A stretch of DNA of 64,000 nucleotides, from assembly GCF_900129585.1 (NCBI RefSeq), contig NZ_FQWF01000007.1, positions 62,001 through 126,000 on the forward strand. Direction: 5' to 3'. Origin of the DNA: Flavobacterium micromati. GTDB taxonomy: Bacteria > Bacteroidota > Bacteroidia > Flavobacteriales > Flavobacteriaceae. Shown in pieces: positions 18,144 to 28,191 of this stretch (the first letter of the stretch is position 1; each line of letters opens with the position of its first letter). A program made the translations under genes and the position numbers. The notes below the pieces were generated by a model. That model ran no database searches and had not been told where the DNA came from. It was given only the letters and a program-made list of their open reading frames with translations.

Positions 18144-18878
18144 TTAAATTTTAATTCCTTGAACTATTGCTGTTTCAGTTTTTAACATTAAATCAGCAAA
18201 ATCATAATCTTTAACCGCAAACGGCTCGTGAACTACAAAGGTAAGGCGATTTCCCAAACCTAACGGGAAAAAACCGTATTTAACTATTTTCCAAGAATTG
18301 TTTATGCTTATTGGAACAACATACGCCGAAGGTGCGTTTTTACACAATATTTTGAGCCCCGTTTGAGAAAATTCTTTTGGAACACCCGTTTTACTTCTGG
18401 TGCCTTCAGGGAAAATAACAGCGGATCGGTTGTGTTTTTCAATGTATTCTGCTAATCCCTTTATAGCTGGAATAGCTTGTTTAGGATCTTTGCGATCAAT
18501 AAGTATAGAACCGCCATGCCTTAAATTATAAGAAACGCTTGGAATACCGCTTCCTAATTCTTTCTTGCTAACAAATTTACAATGCAAACGACGAAAAAAC
18601 CAGATCATGGCAATAATATCGTACATACTTTGATGATTGGAAACAATAATTAGTGGTACGTTTTTGGGAATTGCTTTTACATTTTCAAACTTATAGCTGG
18701 TTCCTAAAAGATTCGTGCATCTTACAAGAAAAAAATTTAAGTAATCTACACTTTTTTTATGTGCTTGGTAACCAAAAACATTGAAACAAACCCACTGAAT
18801 CGGATGAAAAATAATCAATGCGAGACTAAAACACAGGTAATAAATAACGGAAATGGGATACGAAATCAGTTTTTGCAT
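18144..18878 (-). CDS. 1-acyl-sn-glycerol-3-phosphate acyltransferase (PlsC family)
   Basis: 244 residues. Two hydrophobic segments at the N-terminus anchor it in the inner membrane. The acyltransferase motifs are complete: NHQSMYD (H-x4-D) at ~79-85 and FPEGTRSKTG at ~151-160. It makes phosphatidic acid from lysophosphatidic acid. It is the first gene of a plsC-desaturase unit and diverges from rnpA. A second PlsC homologue is at 56097-56858. Confidence 0.93.
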   Translation of the reverse strand: MQKLISYPISVIYYLCFSLALIIFHPIQWVCFNVFGYQAHKKSVDYLNFFLVRCTNLLGTSYKFENVKAIPKNVPLIIVSNHQSMYDIIAMIWFFRRLHCKFVSKKELGSGIPSVSYNLRHGGSILIDRKDPKQAIPAIKGLAEYIEKHNRSAVIFPEGTRSKTGVPKEFSQTGLKILCKNAPSAYVVPISINNSWKIVKYGFFPLGLGNRLTFVVHEPFAVKDYDFADLMLKTETAIVQGIKI

Positions 18879-18894
18879 GCTTTATAATTTGGCA

Positions 18895-18902
18895 CAAAAG
18901 TA
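18895..18902 (-). promoter_or_regulatory. Probable -7 element of the plsC-desaturase unit
   Basis: The minus strand reads TACTTTTG (18902-18895), matching TAnnTTTG, about 16 bp before the plsC ATG. No TTG is seen at the expected -33 distance. Confidence 0.4.
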
Positions 18903-18962
18903 ATAAATATATTTTTAGTTATAATTAATTCTAAAACGATATCGAGGCTCAACGTTAAATTG

Positions 18963-18970
18963 TAAATTTG
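18963..18970 (+). promoter_or_regulatory. Probable -7 element of rnpA
   Basis: TAAATTTG at 18963-18970 matches the consensus and lies 32 bp before the rnpA ATG. The -33 region is weak. Confidence 0.4.
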
Positions 18971-19002
18971 CATCATACAAATTATGACTTTCTTCCTTCA
19001 CA

Positions 19003-19416
19003 ATGAATTTTAAATACCCAAAAAACGAAAAGCTAAAAAGCAAAATCACAATAGGATTATTGTTTACTGAAGGAAAATCAGTTTCAAAATATCCGTTGCG
19101 ATTGGTCTATAAATCAGGAAATTTTGGCGAAGGCGAAACAATAAAAATGGGTGTTTCAGTTTCAAAAAAGAACTTTAAAAAAGCTGTGGATCGGAATTAT
19201 TTCAAGCGGGTATTGCGCGAAACCTATCGCTTAAACAAACATTTATTGATTGATAATTTAGATCAACCTTATTCCTTTATGTTTTTTTACCAAACAAAAG
19301 ATCGCTTGAGTTATCAAGAAATCAACACTAAAACGATTCAATTGTTTGAGAAGTTTATTCAGCAAAACTGCAAAAAGAACAATAACGCAATTGACTCACC
19401 AGCTGAAAATTTGTAA
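19003..19416 (+). CDS. rnpA: Ribonuclease P protein component
   Basis: 137 residues. The basic subunit of RNase P, helping the catalytic RNA mature tRNA 5' ends. The RNA-binding signature is visible as KKNFKKAVDRNYFKRVLRE (residues ~55-73, the RNR-like motif), after KMGVSVSKK. It is not beside rpmH here, unlike in many bacteria, but beside a C-terminal processing protease, a known arrangement in Flavobacteriia. Confidence 0.95.
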   Translation: MNFKYPKNEKLKSKITIGLLFTEGKSVSKYPLRLVYKSGNFGEGETIKMGVSVSKKNFKKAVDRNYFKRVLRETYRLNKHLLIDNLDQPYSFMFFYQTKDRLSYQEINTKTIQLFEKFIQQNCKKNNNAIDSPAENL

Positions 19417-19522
19417 ATTTAAATCATATTAATAACTGGCGAATTATTTACTTTAACATTCGTTTTAATTATTTGTTTATTTTAACTAATTTTAAAATTC
19501 TAAATTCTTAGTAAATTAAACG

Positions 19523-21160
19523 ATGAAATTTGTTCCCCAAAAAAAATTCCTTATACCTATAGTCGCTTCGGCTTTATTATTTGTTGCCAGCAGTTTCAAA
19601 GACGATTTTTTTGAGGTGGCTAAACAAATAGAAATCTTTACGACGCTTTTTAAAGAATTAAATAAAAACTATGTTGACGAAACTAATCCTGGCGATTTGA
19701 TGGATCAAGCGATCAAAGGAATGCTTGCTAGTTTAGATCCATATACCGTGTATTTTAATGAGCAAGATGTTTTGCGTTTCAAAATAAATAATACTGGTGA
19801 ATATACTGGAATTGGTGCTGTATTGACCAGGAGAAAAGATTTTTTAATCGTTAAAGAAGTTTATAAAAATTTTCCAGCTGATAAAGCGGGTTTGAAACCG
19901 GGCGATGAAATTATCCAAGTTGGTGATATTGAACTTTCAGAATACAAAGACGAAGCCAATCAACTTTTTAAAGGAGCTAAAAACACTAAAATTGCCATTA
20001 AGTATTTACGCCAAGCCAAAGCAAACACAACCCAAATAGTTCTTGACGAAATCGAAATTAAATCAGTTCCTTTTTTTGCTAAAATTGATGAAAAAACTGG
20101 ATACATAGTCTTAGCTCGTTTCAATAAAAAAGCTTCACAAGAAACTAAAGATGCATTAGAGCAATTAAAAAAAGAAGGCGCTGAACGTATCATTATTGAT
20201 GTTAGAGATAATCCAGGGGGACTACTAAATGAAGCCGTAAATATTTGTAATCTTTTTGTTCCAAAAAACGAAACAATTGTTACCACCAAATCTAAAATCG
20301 AGAAACACAACAGCACCTATAAAACACAAAAAGATCCTGTTGACACTCAAATACCACTAGTTATTCTTGTAAATGATCGAAGCGCATCGGCATCAGAGAT
20401 TGTTGCTGGAGCTCTGCAGGATTTGGATCGTGCGGTGATTGTAGGAAGTCGCAGTTTTGGGAAAGGACTCGTGCAGCGCCCTGTTGATTTAACGTATGGA
20501 ACACAACTTAAAGTTACTATTTCGCGTTATTACACGCCATCTGGACGTTGTATTCAGTCATTAAATTATTCGAAAAAAGATCCAAACGGTAAAGCTATTA
20601 AAACCGATGAGAAAAATTATAATGCTTTTAAAACTAGAAAAGGAAGAACCGTTTATGATGGCGGCGGAATCCAACCTGATGTCGAAATGGACGAAGCTAA
20701 ATCCAGTCCAATAACAAATGCGCTGATACGCAACGACGGTATTTTTAACTATGTTACTTCGTATTACTATAAAAATCCAAATTTAGGTAATAAAATTCCT
20801 GTCATTTCTGATAGCGATTACTCAGATTTTAAACAATATTTAAAAGTTCAAAAATTCTCATTTGACACAGAAACAGAATTGGCTTTGAAAAACACTTTGG
20901 CTGTAGCCAAAAAAGAAAAATTAGATGAATCTATTCAACTGGAATACCAGCAACTATTAACAGCTCTTCAAAAAAGCGAGAACACATTGCTAGATAAGAA
21001 CCAAAAGGAGATTAAAAACTTGCTAATAGATGAAATTATCATAAGGTACCAATATCAGGAAGGTTTGTATCAATATTACATTCAAAATAATGCTGAAATA
21101 AAAAAGGCAACTATGCTTTTAAGTAATATTCAAACTTATAATACAATATTAAAAATGTGA
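19523..21160 (+). CDS. S41 carboxy-terminal processing peptidase (CtpA-like)
   Basis: 545 residues. An N-terminal signal/anchor (residues ~8-24) puts it in the periplasm. A PDZ domain follows (~95-180, with ADKAGLKPGDEIIQVGD), then the S41 protease core. The catalytic Ser lies in NDRSASASEIVAGAL and the Lys in GSRSFGKGLVQ. The ~200-residue C-terminal part is helical with no named domain. These enzymes cleave the C-terminal ends of envelope proteins. It may be co-transcribed with the OmpA gene 13 bp downstream. Confidence 0.95.
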   Translation: MKFVPQKKFLIPIVASALLFVASSFKDDFFEVAKQIEIFTTLFKELNKNYVDETNPGDLMDQAIKGMLASLDPYTVYFNEQDVLRFKINNTGEYTGIGAVLTRRKDFLIVKEVYKNFPADKAGLKPGDEIIQVGDIELSEYKDEANQLFKGAKNTKIAIKYLRQAKANTTQIVLDEIEIKSVPFFAKIDEKTGYIVLARFNKKASQETKDALEQLKKEGAERIIIDVRDNPGGLLNEAVNICNLFVPKNETIVTTKSKIEKHNSTYKTQKDPVDTQIPLVILVNDRSASASEIVAGALQDLDRAVIVGSRSFGKGLVQRPVDLTYGTQLKVTISRYYTPSGRCIQSLNYSKKDPNGKAIKTDEKNYNAFKTRKGRTVYDGGGIQPDVEMDEAKSSPITNALIRNDGIFNYVTSYYYKNPNLGNKIPVISDSDYSDFKQYLKVQKFSFDTETELALKNTLAVAKKEKLDESIQLEYQQLLTALQKSENTLLDKNQKEIKNLLIDEIIIRYQYQEGLYQYYIQNNAEIKKATMLLSNIQTYNTILKM

Positions 21161-21173
21161 TCAAGGAAATGTG

Positions 21174-21980
21174 ATGAAAAGAACAATAAGTATCCTAGCA
21201 CTATTATTCTTAAGCTATTTACAAGCTCAAGAAAAGCCAGTGGAAACAGTTTACTTTGCGTTTGATAAATATTACCTCAACAAAGATCAAATACAAAATA
21301 TTGTTGCTTTTATTAAAAATATTGACACTTCTACCGTCGAATCTGTTCAAATATATGGTTATTGTGATGATCGAGGCGAGAATGATTACAACTACAAACT
21401 CTCGCAAAAAAGAGTGCTCACTGTTCATAATATCCTCACTAAAAGGGGATATAGTAGAAGCAGAATTACCATATTTGAAGGCAAAGGCCGTATTCTTTTA
21501 AAGAAAGATGATTTAGAAAACGTCAACGAAACACGCTCTAAGAATCGGCGTGTTGACTTATTTATCGTAAAGAAAAATAGTTTTGGAAACAACATTTACA
21601 ACTCGTTCCAAGATGATCACCAAGTGGGCGACCGAATCTATTTACATAACATCTTGTTTGAACTAGGCAGCAGTAAACTAACTTTACAATCGCAGCGGGA
21701 ACTCGATAAAATTGTAATCAAATTACAAAAACAAAAAACATTGGAATTTGAAATTAGAGGTCATGTTTGTTGCACTTCAAATCTATATTCAGATGCAATA
21801 GATAAAGAAACGAACAAGCACAACTTATCGCTCAATCGTGCTAAAACTGTCTATAATTATTTACATAATGAAGGAATCAATAGGCTCAGAATGAAGTATT
21901 CAGGCAGAGGAAACAAATATCCGTTAGGTCAAGGTGATAAACTAGATCGGAGAGTTGAGTTTTATATTTCTAAAAATTAA
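21174..21980 (+). CDS. Secreted protein with two OmpA-like peptidoglycan-binding domains
   Basis: About 268 residues from the ATG at 21174 (a GTG at 21171 is directly upstream in frame). A signal peptide ends at SYLQAQ. Two OmpA-like modules follow: one at ~25-125 (YFAFDKYYLNKDQ..., IYGYCDDRGENDYNYKLSQKR, NRRVDLFIV) and one at ~155-268 (LFELGSSKLTLQSQRELD, IRGHVCC, LSLNRAKTVYNYL, DRRVEFYI). No barrel precedes them, so it is a periplasmic peptidoglycan-binding protein. Its stop directly abuts the stop of the convergent acetyltransferase gene. Confidence 0.88.
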   Translation: MKRTISILALLFLSYLQAQEKPVETVYFAFDKYYLNKDQIQNIVAFIKNIDTSTVESVQIYGYCDDRGENDYNYKLSQKRVLTVHNILTKRGYSRSRITIFEGKGRILLKKDDLENVNETRSKNRRVDLFIVKKNSFGNNIYNSFQDDHQVGDRIYLHNILFELGSSKLTLQSQRELDKIVIKLQKQKTLEFEIRGHVCCTSNLYSDAIDKETNKHNLSLNRAKTVYNYLHNEGINRLRMKYSGRGNKYPLGQGDKLDRRVEFYISKN

Positions 21981-22427
21981 TTATTCTCTTTTCATCTCAA
22001 TATGCGGAATATCATCTTCTAGATACATTTCGCTGATTTGTACAAAACCATGGCTTTCATAGAATTTCTTCAGGTATAATTGAGCGCCAATTGTGATTTT
22101 GCTTTCGCCAAAATTATGCTCAATTCCAGCAATGGCCTCGCGCATTAATTGATGACCCCACTTTTTATCTCTGTGCTTAGGATCTACTGTAACGCGACCA
22201 ATTGAAGCATTGTCAAAACTAATTCCGGCTTGAAATAATCTGGCGTGTGCTACAATTTCTCCTTCAGTTTTGCCTAAAAGGTGCAAAGCTATTTTATCCT
22301 TTCCATCAAGATCAAGATACACACAGTTTTGTTCTACCACAAAAATTTCACTTCGTAGACGTAGCATATCATAAAGTTCATGAACAGAAAGTGCGTCAAA
22401 TGATTTAATTTCCCAGAGTAATTGCAT
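21981..22427 (-). CDS. GNAT N-acetyltransferase, ElaA type
   Basis: 148 residues. The N-terminus reads LWEIKSFDALSVHELYDMLRLRSEIFVVEQNCVYLDLDG, which is the ElaA subfamily pattern, and the acetyl-CoA loop follows in IGRVTVDPKHRDKKWGHQLM. Substrate unknown. Single gene, convergent with the OmpA gene with no bases between the stop codons. Confidence 0.92.
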   Translation of the reverse strand: MQLLWEIKSFDALSVHELYDMLRLRSEIFVVEQNCVYLDLDGKDKIALHLLGKTEGEIVAHARLFQAGISFDNASIGRVTVDPKHRDKKWGHQLMREAIAGIEHNFGESKITIGAQLYLKKFYESHGFVQISEMYLEDDIPHIEMKRE

Positions 22428-22466
22428 TAGCTATTTTTTTTGAATGCAAATTAAAGCAATTATAGA

Positions 22467-23444
22467 CTACTTCTTTGCGATTACAGCTGATTTTATAATA
22501 GCTTCCAATTCATGCATTAAATCACGCTTATCTTTTGATGGAGCATAACAAAATCCCTCTAAAACTAAAATTCTATTATACTCAGGATCTACTATTGCAA
22601 AATTGATAAATGGCCCCGACATGAAATCATTATTTAATTGCCAGGTTCCTTTTGTTTCATAAGTTTCTTTACCGTCCTGACTGCTTTTAGTTAGATAAGG
22701 AGCGTAAGCTTCCTCAGTTAGCATATTAGTATTGAAATCTTTTCCACTTATGTATAAATCGCCTATTGAATCACGCATTTTTATAATACAGCTAATCAAA
22801 TCCCCTTTTCTATTAATCGTTTTTAACGGTACTTGATAAAGTAACAAACTAGTGTTACCGCCTATAATTTCCTTTTTAAGCCATATAAAATTGCTTTTTT
22901 GCAACACATAAATATATCCTGTAGGAATGGCAATATTGATGCGAAATTTATTAGCAATGATTTGTGTGTCAAGTAGAGATTCTTTGCTGATTTTTTGCGT
23001 TTCGCCTATTTCGCCTTCCTTGATGATCTGGATCATTTTTACATAATTCTTTTCTATACATGCAATAATATCGCTGGGATTTTTACCTGAAATATGAAAT
23101 ACATTTTGAGGAGAAGCGTACTGATCTTTGTGGATTTGGAACTTATTTATTGTAGCTTTTTTGACCACGATAATGGCTCGTGTATCGGTCATAAATCCCT
23201 CTAAAAGTTTCGTGGGATACTGGTTAATGTTAAATAGCGGTTCTTCTTGTGGAAGTCCAATTACTGGCGATGCAAATTTATTTCGAATACTGTCACCTAC
23301 ATCAGCGTTCCAAAGCTGATCATCTATAATTACTGAAATTGTGTTTATTTTACCCCGTGACTGACGGATGATAGAATCATTTTCATTTTTACAAGACAAA
23401 AACATTAATGAAACAAAAAACAGTAAGAAATTGGTTTTATTCAT
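22467..23444 (-). CDS. DUF4837-type lipoprotein
   Basis: 325 residues with a lipoprotein signal (MNKTNFLLFFVSLMFLSCKN; lipidated Cys18). The body, with GLPQEEPLFNINQYP and repeated alpha/beta segments, resembles the DUF4837 family found across Bacteroidota. Function unknown. It sits 48 bp downstream of the transglycosylase gene, same strand. Confidence 0.85.
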   Translation of the reverse strand: MNKTNFLLFFVSLMFLSCKNENDSIIRQSRGKINTISVIIDDQLWNADVGDSIRNKFASPVIGLPQEEPLFNINQYPTKLLEGFMTDTRAIIVVKKATINKFQIHKDQYASPQNVFHISGKNPSDIIACIEKNYVKMIQIIKEGEIGETQKISKESLLDTQIIANKFRINIAIPTGYIYVLQKSNFIWLKKEIIGGNTSLLLYQVPLKTINRKGDLISCIIKMRDSIGDLYISGKDFNTNMLTEEAYAPYLTKSSQDGKETYETKGTWQLNNDFMSGPFINFAIVDPEYNRILVLEGFCYAPSKDKRDLMHELEAIIKSAVIAKK

Positions 23445-23492
23445 TGCTATTCATTTATGAAATAAAACCCTGCTGTATAGAACTATTCTACA

Positions 23493-25541
23493 CTATCCGT
23501 TTATTTTTAGTTTCATTCCAGGTTGAATTTCTTCACTGCGAATATCGTTCCATTTTTTCAAGTCGGAAATAGTTACACCAGGATATTTTTTGGCGATACT
23601 AAATAAAGAGTCCCCTTTTTTTACATAATAGTCGACAACATTCTTCGATGTTCTCGCAATTGAAGATTTAGTTTTAAAGGGATTGATTTTTGCCTTATCA
23701 GTAATTAACGCTACTTCATTTTGACTGACAATTAACGATTTGCCAATTGAAAGCATATTACCTTGCATTTTATTCCAAATTTTTAACTCATTTATTTCCA
23801 CACCAAATTTAGTAGCAATACTTCCTAAATTGTCGCCCTTCTCTACTACATATTCAATGTATTTGTGCTCAGAACCTGACGCTAAAACCTCCTTAGAAAT
23901 CAATTCTTTTTTTGCAACTTGCAATGTAGTTCCTACCTGAATATTATTGTCGGCAAGATCATTCCATTGTTTTAAATCACTTACTGTAACATTATATTTA
24001 TTTGCAATATTCCCTAAATTATCTCCTTTTGCAACAATATAAGTAGGTTCAGAATTTGTAGCACGTGTATTAGTTTCTGTCGTTGCTACTTCTTCTTTTG
24101 AAGATTGTACAGTACTACTTTGATTTTTTGCATTATTTTCAGCAATTATATTTTGATCTTTTGGTTGAGTGTTATTTGAGGAATTTTGACTTTCGTTTAA
24201 AACAATCTTAATACTTTTGCCATAAGCGATAGAACTTCCTTTTAGATTATTCCATTTTTTTAATTGCGCGATAGAAACATCATATTTATTTGCAATTGCC
24301 GATAGATTATCACCTCGTCTCACCTTATAATAGGTCGTTTTTGAAGATTTGTTACTATCTGATGAAGAGTTAGCAGAGTCTCTGCTTGCCACGGCTTTAG
24401 CAGTTGTAAAAGGTCTTTCTCGTTTCTCTAACTCATTTTGACCATAAGCGTAGATTTGATTTTCATTTGAAGCAAAAACAGCTGCTTTATCTTGTGGCAA
24501 TCTTAAATAATGAGGTTCGTCTTTGTAAAACGGAATTACATTGAGTTTATAAGCGGGATTTAACAATTGCAATTGCGCAACAGGAACGTCAAGTAAATCG
24601 CCTATTTGTTTAAACGACATTTGCTGTTTGATCATAATAGTATCAGTTGCAAAATGTTTCACGCTTGCCCTTTCTGGCACAATACCGTGTTCTTTGTGGT
24701 ATTCATAAATATACATTGTGGCTAAAAAAGCGGGAACATAACCTTGGGTTTCTTTGGGCAAATTTTTACGAATATTCCAATAATTTTTCTGTCCTCCTGA
24801 ACGGCGAATGGCTTTAGCAACATTTCCCGGACCAGAATTGTAAGAAGCCAAAACCAAGTCCCAATCGCCAAACATTTTATACATATTAGTCATGTATTGC
24901 GTAGCGGCTTGACTTGATTTAAGCGGATCGCTACGTTCATCAATGTAGGAGTCGATACTTAGACCATATTGTTTTCCTGTGTGATACATAAATTGCCACA
25001 ATCCAGTTGCTCCCATTTTAGATACTGCTCTTGGATTCAGCGCCGACTCGACTACTGCTAAATATTTAATCTCCAAAGGAACGTTTTGCTTTGCCAAAGC
25101 TTCTTCAAAAAGTGGAAAATAATACTCTGATACGCCCATTAAGCGTTCAAAAGATTTTTTTCTATTTTTCAAAAACGATTTGATTATATTTTCAAGTCCT
25201 TGATTGTATTCAATGTTGAACGGAGATTTAGCATCCATCACTGCTAATCGTTCTTTTAAAAGGGCAGTTGGCAATTCAAAATCGACTGAGGTATCGATAT
25301 TAAAATTTTCAATATCAGCTGTTATTGTATTGTATAAGTCGAAGGTAATTAATTCCTTCATCCACAAACTATCGACTCGCGAAGCTAATTCATTTTTAAC
25401 AAAGGTTTTTTTTATCGAATCTAAGTAGGACAATTTTATTTCTACATTATCAATACCTTTAGTCTCAACAAAACTTTGCTGAGCCGTTAACGAAACGGAT
25501 AATAGTAGAAAAAGCGATAAGGTGGTATTTTTAATATTCAT
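23493..25541 (-). CDS. MltD-like lytic transglycosylase with four LysM domains
   Basis: 682 residues from the ATG at 25539-25541, which gives a proper signal peptide (MNIKNTTLSLFLLLSVSL); the open frame runs 36 codons further but without a signal. The transglycosylase (SLT) domain shows the catalytic Glu in YLAVVESALNPRAVS, then GATGLWQFM and the LASYNSGPGNV segment. Four LysM modules follow at the C-terminal end, each starting with a (K/R)GDNL or KGDSL motif. It cleaves peptidoglycan glycan strands in the periplasm. Ser/Asn-rich linkers separate the modules. Confidence 0.94.
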   Translation of the reverse strand: MNIKNTTLSLFLLLSVSLTAQQSFVETKGIDNVEIKLSYLDSIKKTFVKNELASRVDSLWMKELITFDLYNTITADIENFNIDTSVDFELPTALLKERLAVMDAKSPFNIEYNQGLENIIKSFLKNRKKSFERLMGVSEYYFPLFEEALAKQNVPLEIKYLAVVESALNPRAVSKMGATGLWQFMYHTGKQYGLSIDSYIDERSDPLKSSQAATQYMTNMYKMFGDWDLVLASYNSGPGNVAKAIRRSGGQKNYWNIRKNLPKETQGYVPAFLATMYIYEYHKEHGIVPERASVKHFATDTIMIKQQMSFKQIGDLLDVPVAQLQLLNPAYKLNVIPFYKDEPHYLRLPQDKAAVFASNENQIYAYGQNELEKRERPFTTAKAVASRDSANSSSDSNKSSKTTYYKVRRGDNLSAIANKYDVSIAQLKKWNNLKGSSIAYGKSIKIVLNESQNSSNNTQPKDQNIIAENNAKNQSSTVQSSKEEVATTETNTRATNSEPTYIVAKGDNLGNIANKYNVTVSDLKQWNDLADNNIQVGTTLQVAKKELISKEVLASGSEHKYIEYVVEKGDNLGSIATKFGVEINELKIWNKMQGNMLSIGKSLIVSQNEVALITDKAKINPFKTKSSIARTSKNVVDYYVKKGDSLFSIAKKYPGVTISDLKKWNDIRSEEIQPGMKLKING

Positions 25542-25729
25542 AATTTTTTTGATTAAGGGGCCTTTTTTCAAATGATTACAAAACTTATTTTTTACAAACA
25601 TAACAGCTAAATACTTAAATGCTTCTTTATAAAGTGTTAAAAATGACATATCTAGCTAAATTATAGCGAATTTTCTAACAATTATTTAAAAAATATAAAC
25701 TAAAAAGATAGTTCAGCAATTGAAAAGCT

Positions 25730-25764
25730 AAAAAAAAACCTTAGTAATTACTTGATTCTAAGGT
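25730..25764 (-). terminator. Rho-independent terminator downstream of pgk
   Basis: On the minus strand ACCTTAG (25764-25758) pairs with CTAAGGT (25744-25738), followed by eight T (25737-25730). The stem is 7 bp with a 13-nt loop. It is 80 bp beyond the pgk stop. The rest of 25542-25844 holds nothing else I can name. Confidence 0.75.
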
Positions 25765-25844
25765 CTTTATTTGATTAAAAAATGTATAAATTAATGTTCT
25801 ACTATTTGTAGAGATGAAGATAAAATTACTTTTATGGCATTAAA

Positions 25845-27032
25845 TTATTCTAAAATAGCTGCAATTCCTGGCAATACTTTTCCTTCAAGCATTTCTAGCA
25901 TTGCACCGCCACCCGTTGAAACGTAACTCACTTTATCTTCTAAACCAAATTGCTTCACAGCAGCTACTGAATCTCCTCCACCCACTAATGAAAAAGCACC
26001 ATTTGCAGTTGCTTCAGCAATAAAATTTCCTAATTCTACAGTACCATTTGCAAAATTGGGCATTTCAAATACGCCTAGCGGTCCATTCCAAAGTATAGTT
26101 TTAGATTCCATTACGACTTTTTTGAAGTGTTCCAATGATTTTGGTCCAGCATCTAATCCTTGCCATCCATCAGGAATTTCTTTAACATTAACAATTTTAG
26201 TTTCGGCATCATTTGAAAAAGCATTCGCAGCCACAACATCAACTGGAATATGAATTTCAACGCCTTTTTCTTTCGCTAATTTTAATATTTCAAGTGCTAG
26301 CTCTTGTTTGTCATCTTCGCAGATAGAATCGCCTATTTTACCTCCTAACGCTTTTACAAAAGTAAAAGTCATTCCACCACCTATAATCATGTGGTCTACT
26401 TTATCGAGAATGTTTTCGATAACCGTAATTTTTGAAGAAACTTTAGATCCGCCCAGAATTGCTGTTACTGGTTTTTCACTATTTTTTAAAACTTTGTTTA
26501 GGCTTTCAATTTCTTTGGCTAGTAACAGTCCAAAACATTTTTTTTCATCAAAAAACTGCGCTATGATTGTCGTTGAAGCATGTGCTCTGTGCGCTGTACC
26601 AAAGGCGTCATTAACATATATATCTCCCAGAGATGCTAGCTCTTTTGCGAAAGCAACATCGCCAGCTTCTTCCTCTTTATGAAAACGTAAATTCTCTAAT
26701 AACAATACTTCGCCTGCTTTTATATTTGCAGCAGCATCAGTTGCTTCCTTACCAATACAATCTGAAGCAAATTGAACCGGAACACCAAGAATTTCTGATG
26801 CAGTTTTTAGGATGTGTTTTAACGAATATTGCTCCTCTACTCCTTTTGGTCTGCCTAAATGCGACATCAAAATTACGCTACCACCTTGCTTTAAAATAGC
26901 ATCAATAGTAGGTTTAGCAGCTTCAATACGGGTAGCATCAGTGACACTGAAATTTTCATCCAACGGCACATTAAAGTCAACTCGTATTAGTGCTTTCTTA
27001 TTTTTAAAATCAAAATCATTTAAAGTTTTCAT
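25845..27032 (-). CDS. pgk: Phosphoglycerate kinase
   Basis: 395 residues from the ATG at 27030-27032 ([20 protein letters not shown]); the frame extends ten codons upstream but the shorter start fits the family. It transfers phosphate from 1,3-bisphosphoglycerate to ADP in glycolysis. Signatures: [10 protein letters not shown] near the start, HLGRPKG, and the C-terminal nucleotide-binding GGGDSVAAV and [13 protein letters not shown]. Single gene with its own promoter and terminator. Confidence 0.98.
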   Translation of the reverse strand: MKTLNDFDFKNKKALIRVDFNVPLDENFSVTDATRIEAAKPTIDAILKQGGSVILMSHLGRPKGVEEQYSLKHILKTASEILGVPVQFASDCIGKEATDAAANIKAGEVLLLENLRFHKEEEAGDVAFAKELASLGDIYVNDAFGTAHRAHASTTIIAQFFDEKKCFGLLLAKEIESLNKVLKNSEKPVTAILGGSKVSSKITVIENILDKVDHMIIGGGMTFTFVKALGGKIGDSICEDDKQELALEILKLAKEKGVEIHIPVDVVAANAFSNDAETKIVNVKEIPDGWQGLDAGPKSLEHFKKVVMESKTILWNGPLGVFEMPNFANGTVELGNFIAEATANGAFSLVGGGDSVAAVKQFGLEDKVSYVSTGGGAMLEMLEGKVLPGIAAILE

Positions 27033-27069
27033 TGCTGTATTTTTTAGTTTATTGTTTTTCAAAGTCTAA

Positions 27070-27096
27070 CAAATATAGAACTTTTAACGGCGTCAA
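27070..27096 (-). promoter_or_regulatory. pgk promoter
   Basis: On the minus strand TTG (27096-27094), 16 bp, TATATTTG (27077-27070): a good Bacteroidota promoter about 37 bp before the chosen pgk ATG. It also argues against much longer pgk start sites. Confidence 0.65.
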
Positions 27097-27182
27097 CTAT
27101 TTGAAAAAATAAAATTGTAGAACTAAACACCAACGAAAACGTTATAATCTATTAAAAACAGTGGTTGTTTTAAAAAAAGGCA

Positions 27183-28145
27183 CTAATCATGAACAGGACT
27201 TTGAGTACAAGGACAATTACTAATTCCTGCAAGGAAATCTAATCCGAGAGTAACCACGTGTGTTCCAGTATTAAAGGCTGACAATTGATTCAGTGTAGCT
27301 TGATACGAATATCCAAAATAGAAATTAGACTTTTTGAAGCCAACCATTGGACCTACATTTAAAGGCTTCCCTATTTGGTCGTTTAAAAAACGATAGGAAA
27401 CTCCCGCCCAGATATAATCATCGTCACGATTGAATTTTCGAAACTTAACATTTACATCAGTACTAGAACGTCTGTCACTTGCAAATAACTGATAGTACAC
27501 AGATGGTTCAATCTCTGTTCTATTATAGGTTTTACTTCTAAAAACATATCCAGAATACACTTGGTAATTCCGCAACAGACTTGGTTCTATACCTGTAAAT
27601 TGGTCAATGTCTTTATTTAAAATATTACTAGCATTAAAACTCAAAAAGTAACCTTTATTTCTATACAGTAATCCCACGTCAAAGTTATTATTAGCGGTAA
27701 ATCTATTGTTGTTTATAGCCGGATCAAAATTGATAGGATCTAGTGCGCTCGCATCTATCCTGAAACTATTAAAATTATATGATAAACCAAAAGACAAATA
27801 TTGCTTAGAGTAATAGTCCAAGATAATGTGGTGCGCAAATGAGACTTTTGCACCCGCTTGATTTGTATTACCGTTTTTATCATTGTACAGTGAAATACCC
27901 ACCCCTGATTGATCAGCAATTCTAAAATCGGCATAAATCGATTGATTATCGGGGGCACCTTTTATTCCTACCCATTGCGTCAAACCGTTGGCTCTAATTC
28001 TTAGGTTGTCCCCAATTCCAGCAAATGTAGACGAAATAACGAATGGATTATCTGCTAAATACTGGGTGAAAACCGGCAAATTTAGCTCCTGACTGTGGCT
28101 CGAAGCAACAGTCAAGAGAAAAATAGAAACTATAATTTTTTTCAT
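27183..28145 (-). CDS. sprF: SprF, PorP/SprF-family outer membrane protein
   Basis: About 320 residues with signal peptide MKKIIVSIFLLTVASSHSQ, so I start at 28145. The body is the PorP/SprF-type barrel: an ELNLPVFTQYLADNPFVISSTFAG start, then alternating strands such as GVGISLYNDKNGNTNQAG and FFGYSY-like pairs near the end. In F. johnsoniae SprF is needed to bring SprB to the surface and is encoded directly after sprB, exactly as here (46-bp gap). SprF proteins are partners of type B secretion substrates. Confidence 0.93.
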   Translation of the reverse strand: MKKIIVSIFLLTVASSHSQELNLPVFTQYLADNPFVISSTFAGIGDNLRIRANGLTQWVGIKGAPDNQSIYADFRIADQSGVGISLYNDKNGNTNQAGAKVSFAHHIILDYYSKQYLSFGLSYNFNSFRIDASALDPINFDPAINNNRFTANNNFDVGLLYRNKGYFLSFNASNILNKDIDQFTGIEPSLLRNYQVYSGYVFRSKTYNRTEIEPSVYYQLFASDRRSSTDVNVKFRKFNRDDDYIWAGVSYRFLNDQIGKPLNVGPMVGFKKSNFYFGYSYQATLNQLSAFNTGTHVVTLGLDFLAGISNCPCTQSPVHD

Positions 28146-28191
28146 TTTACTAATTTTATTTTGAGCCATCATAATTCGTTATCGTTTCAAT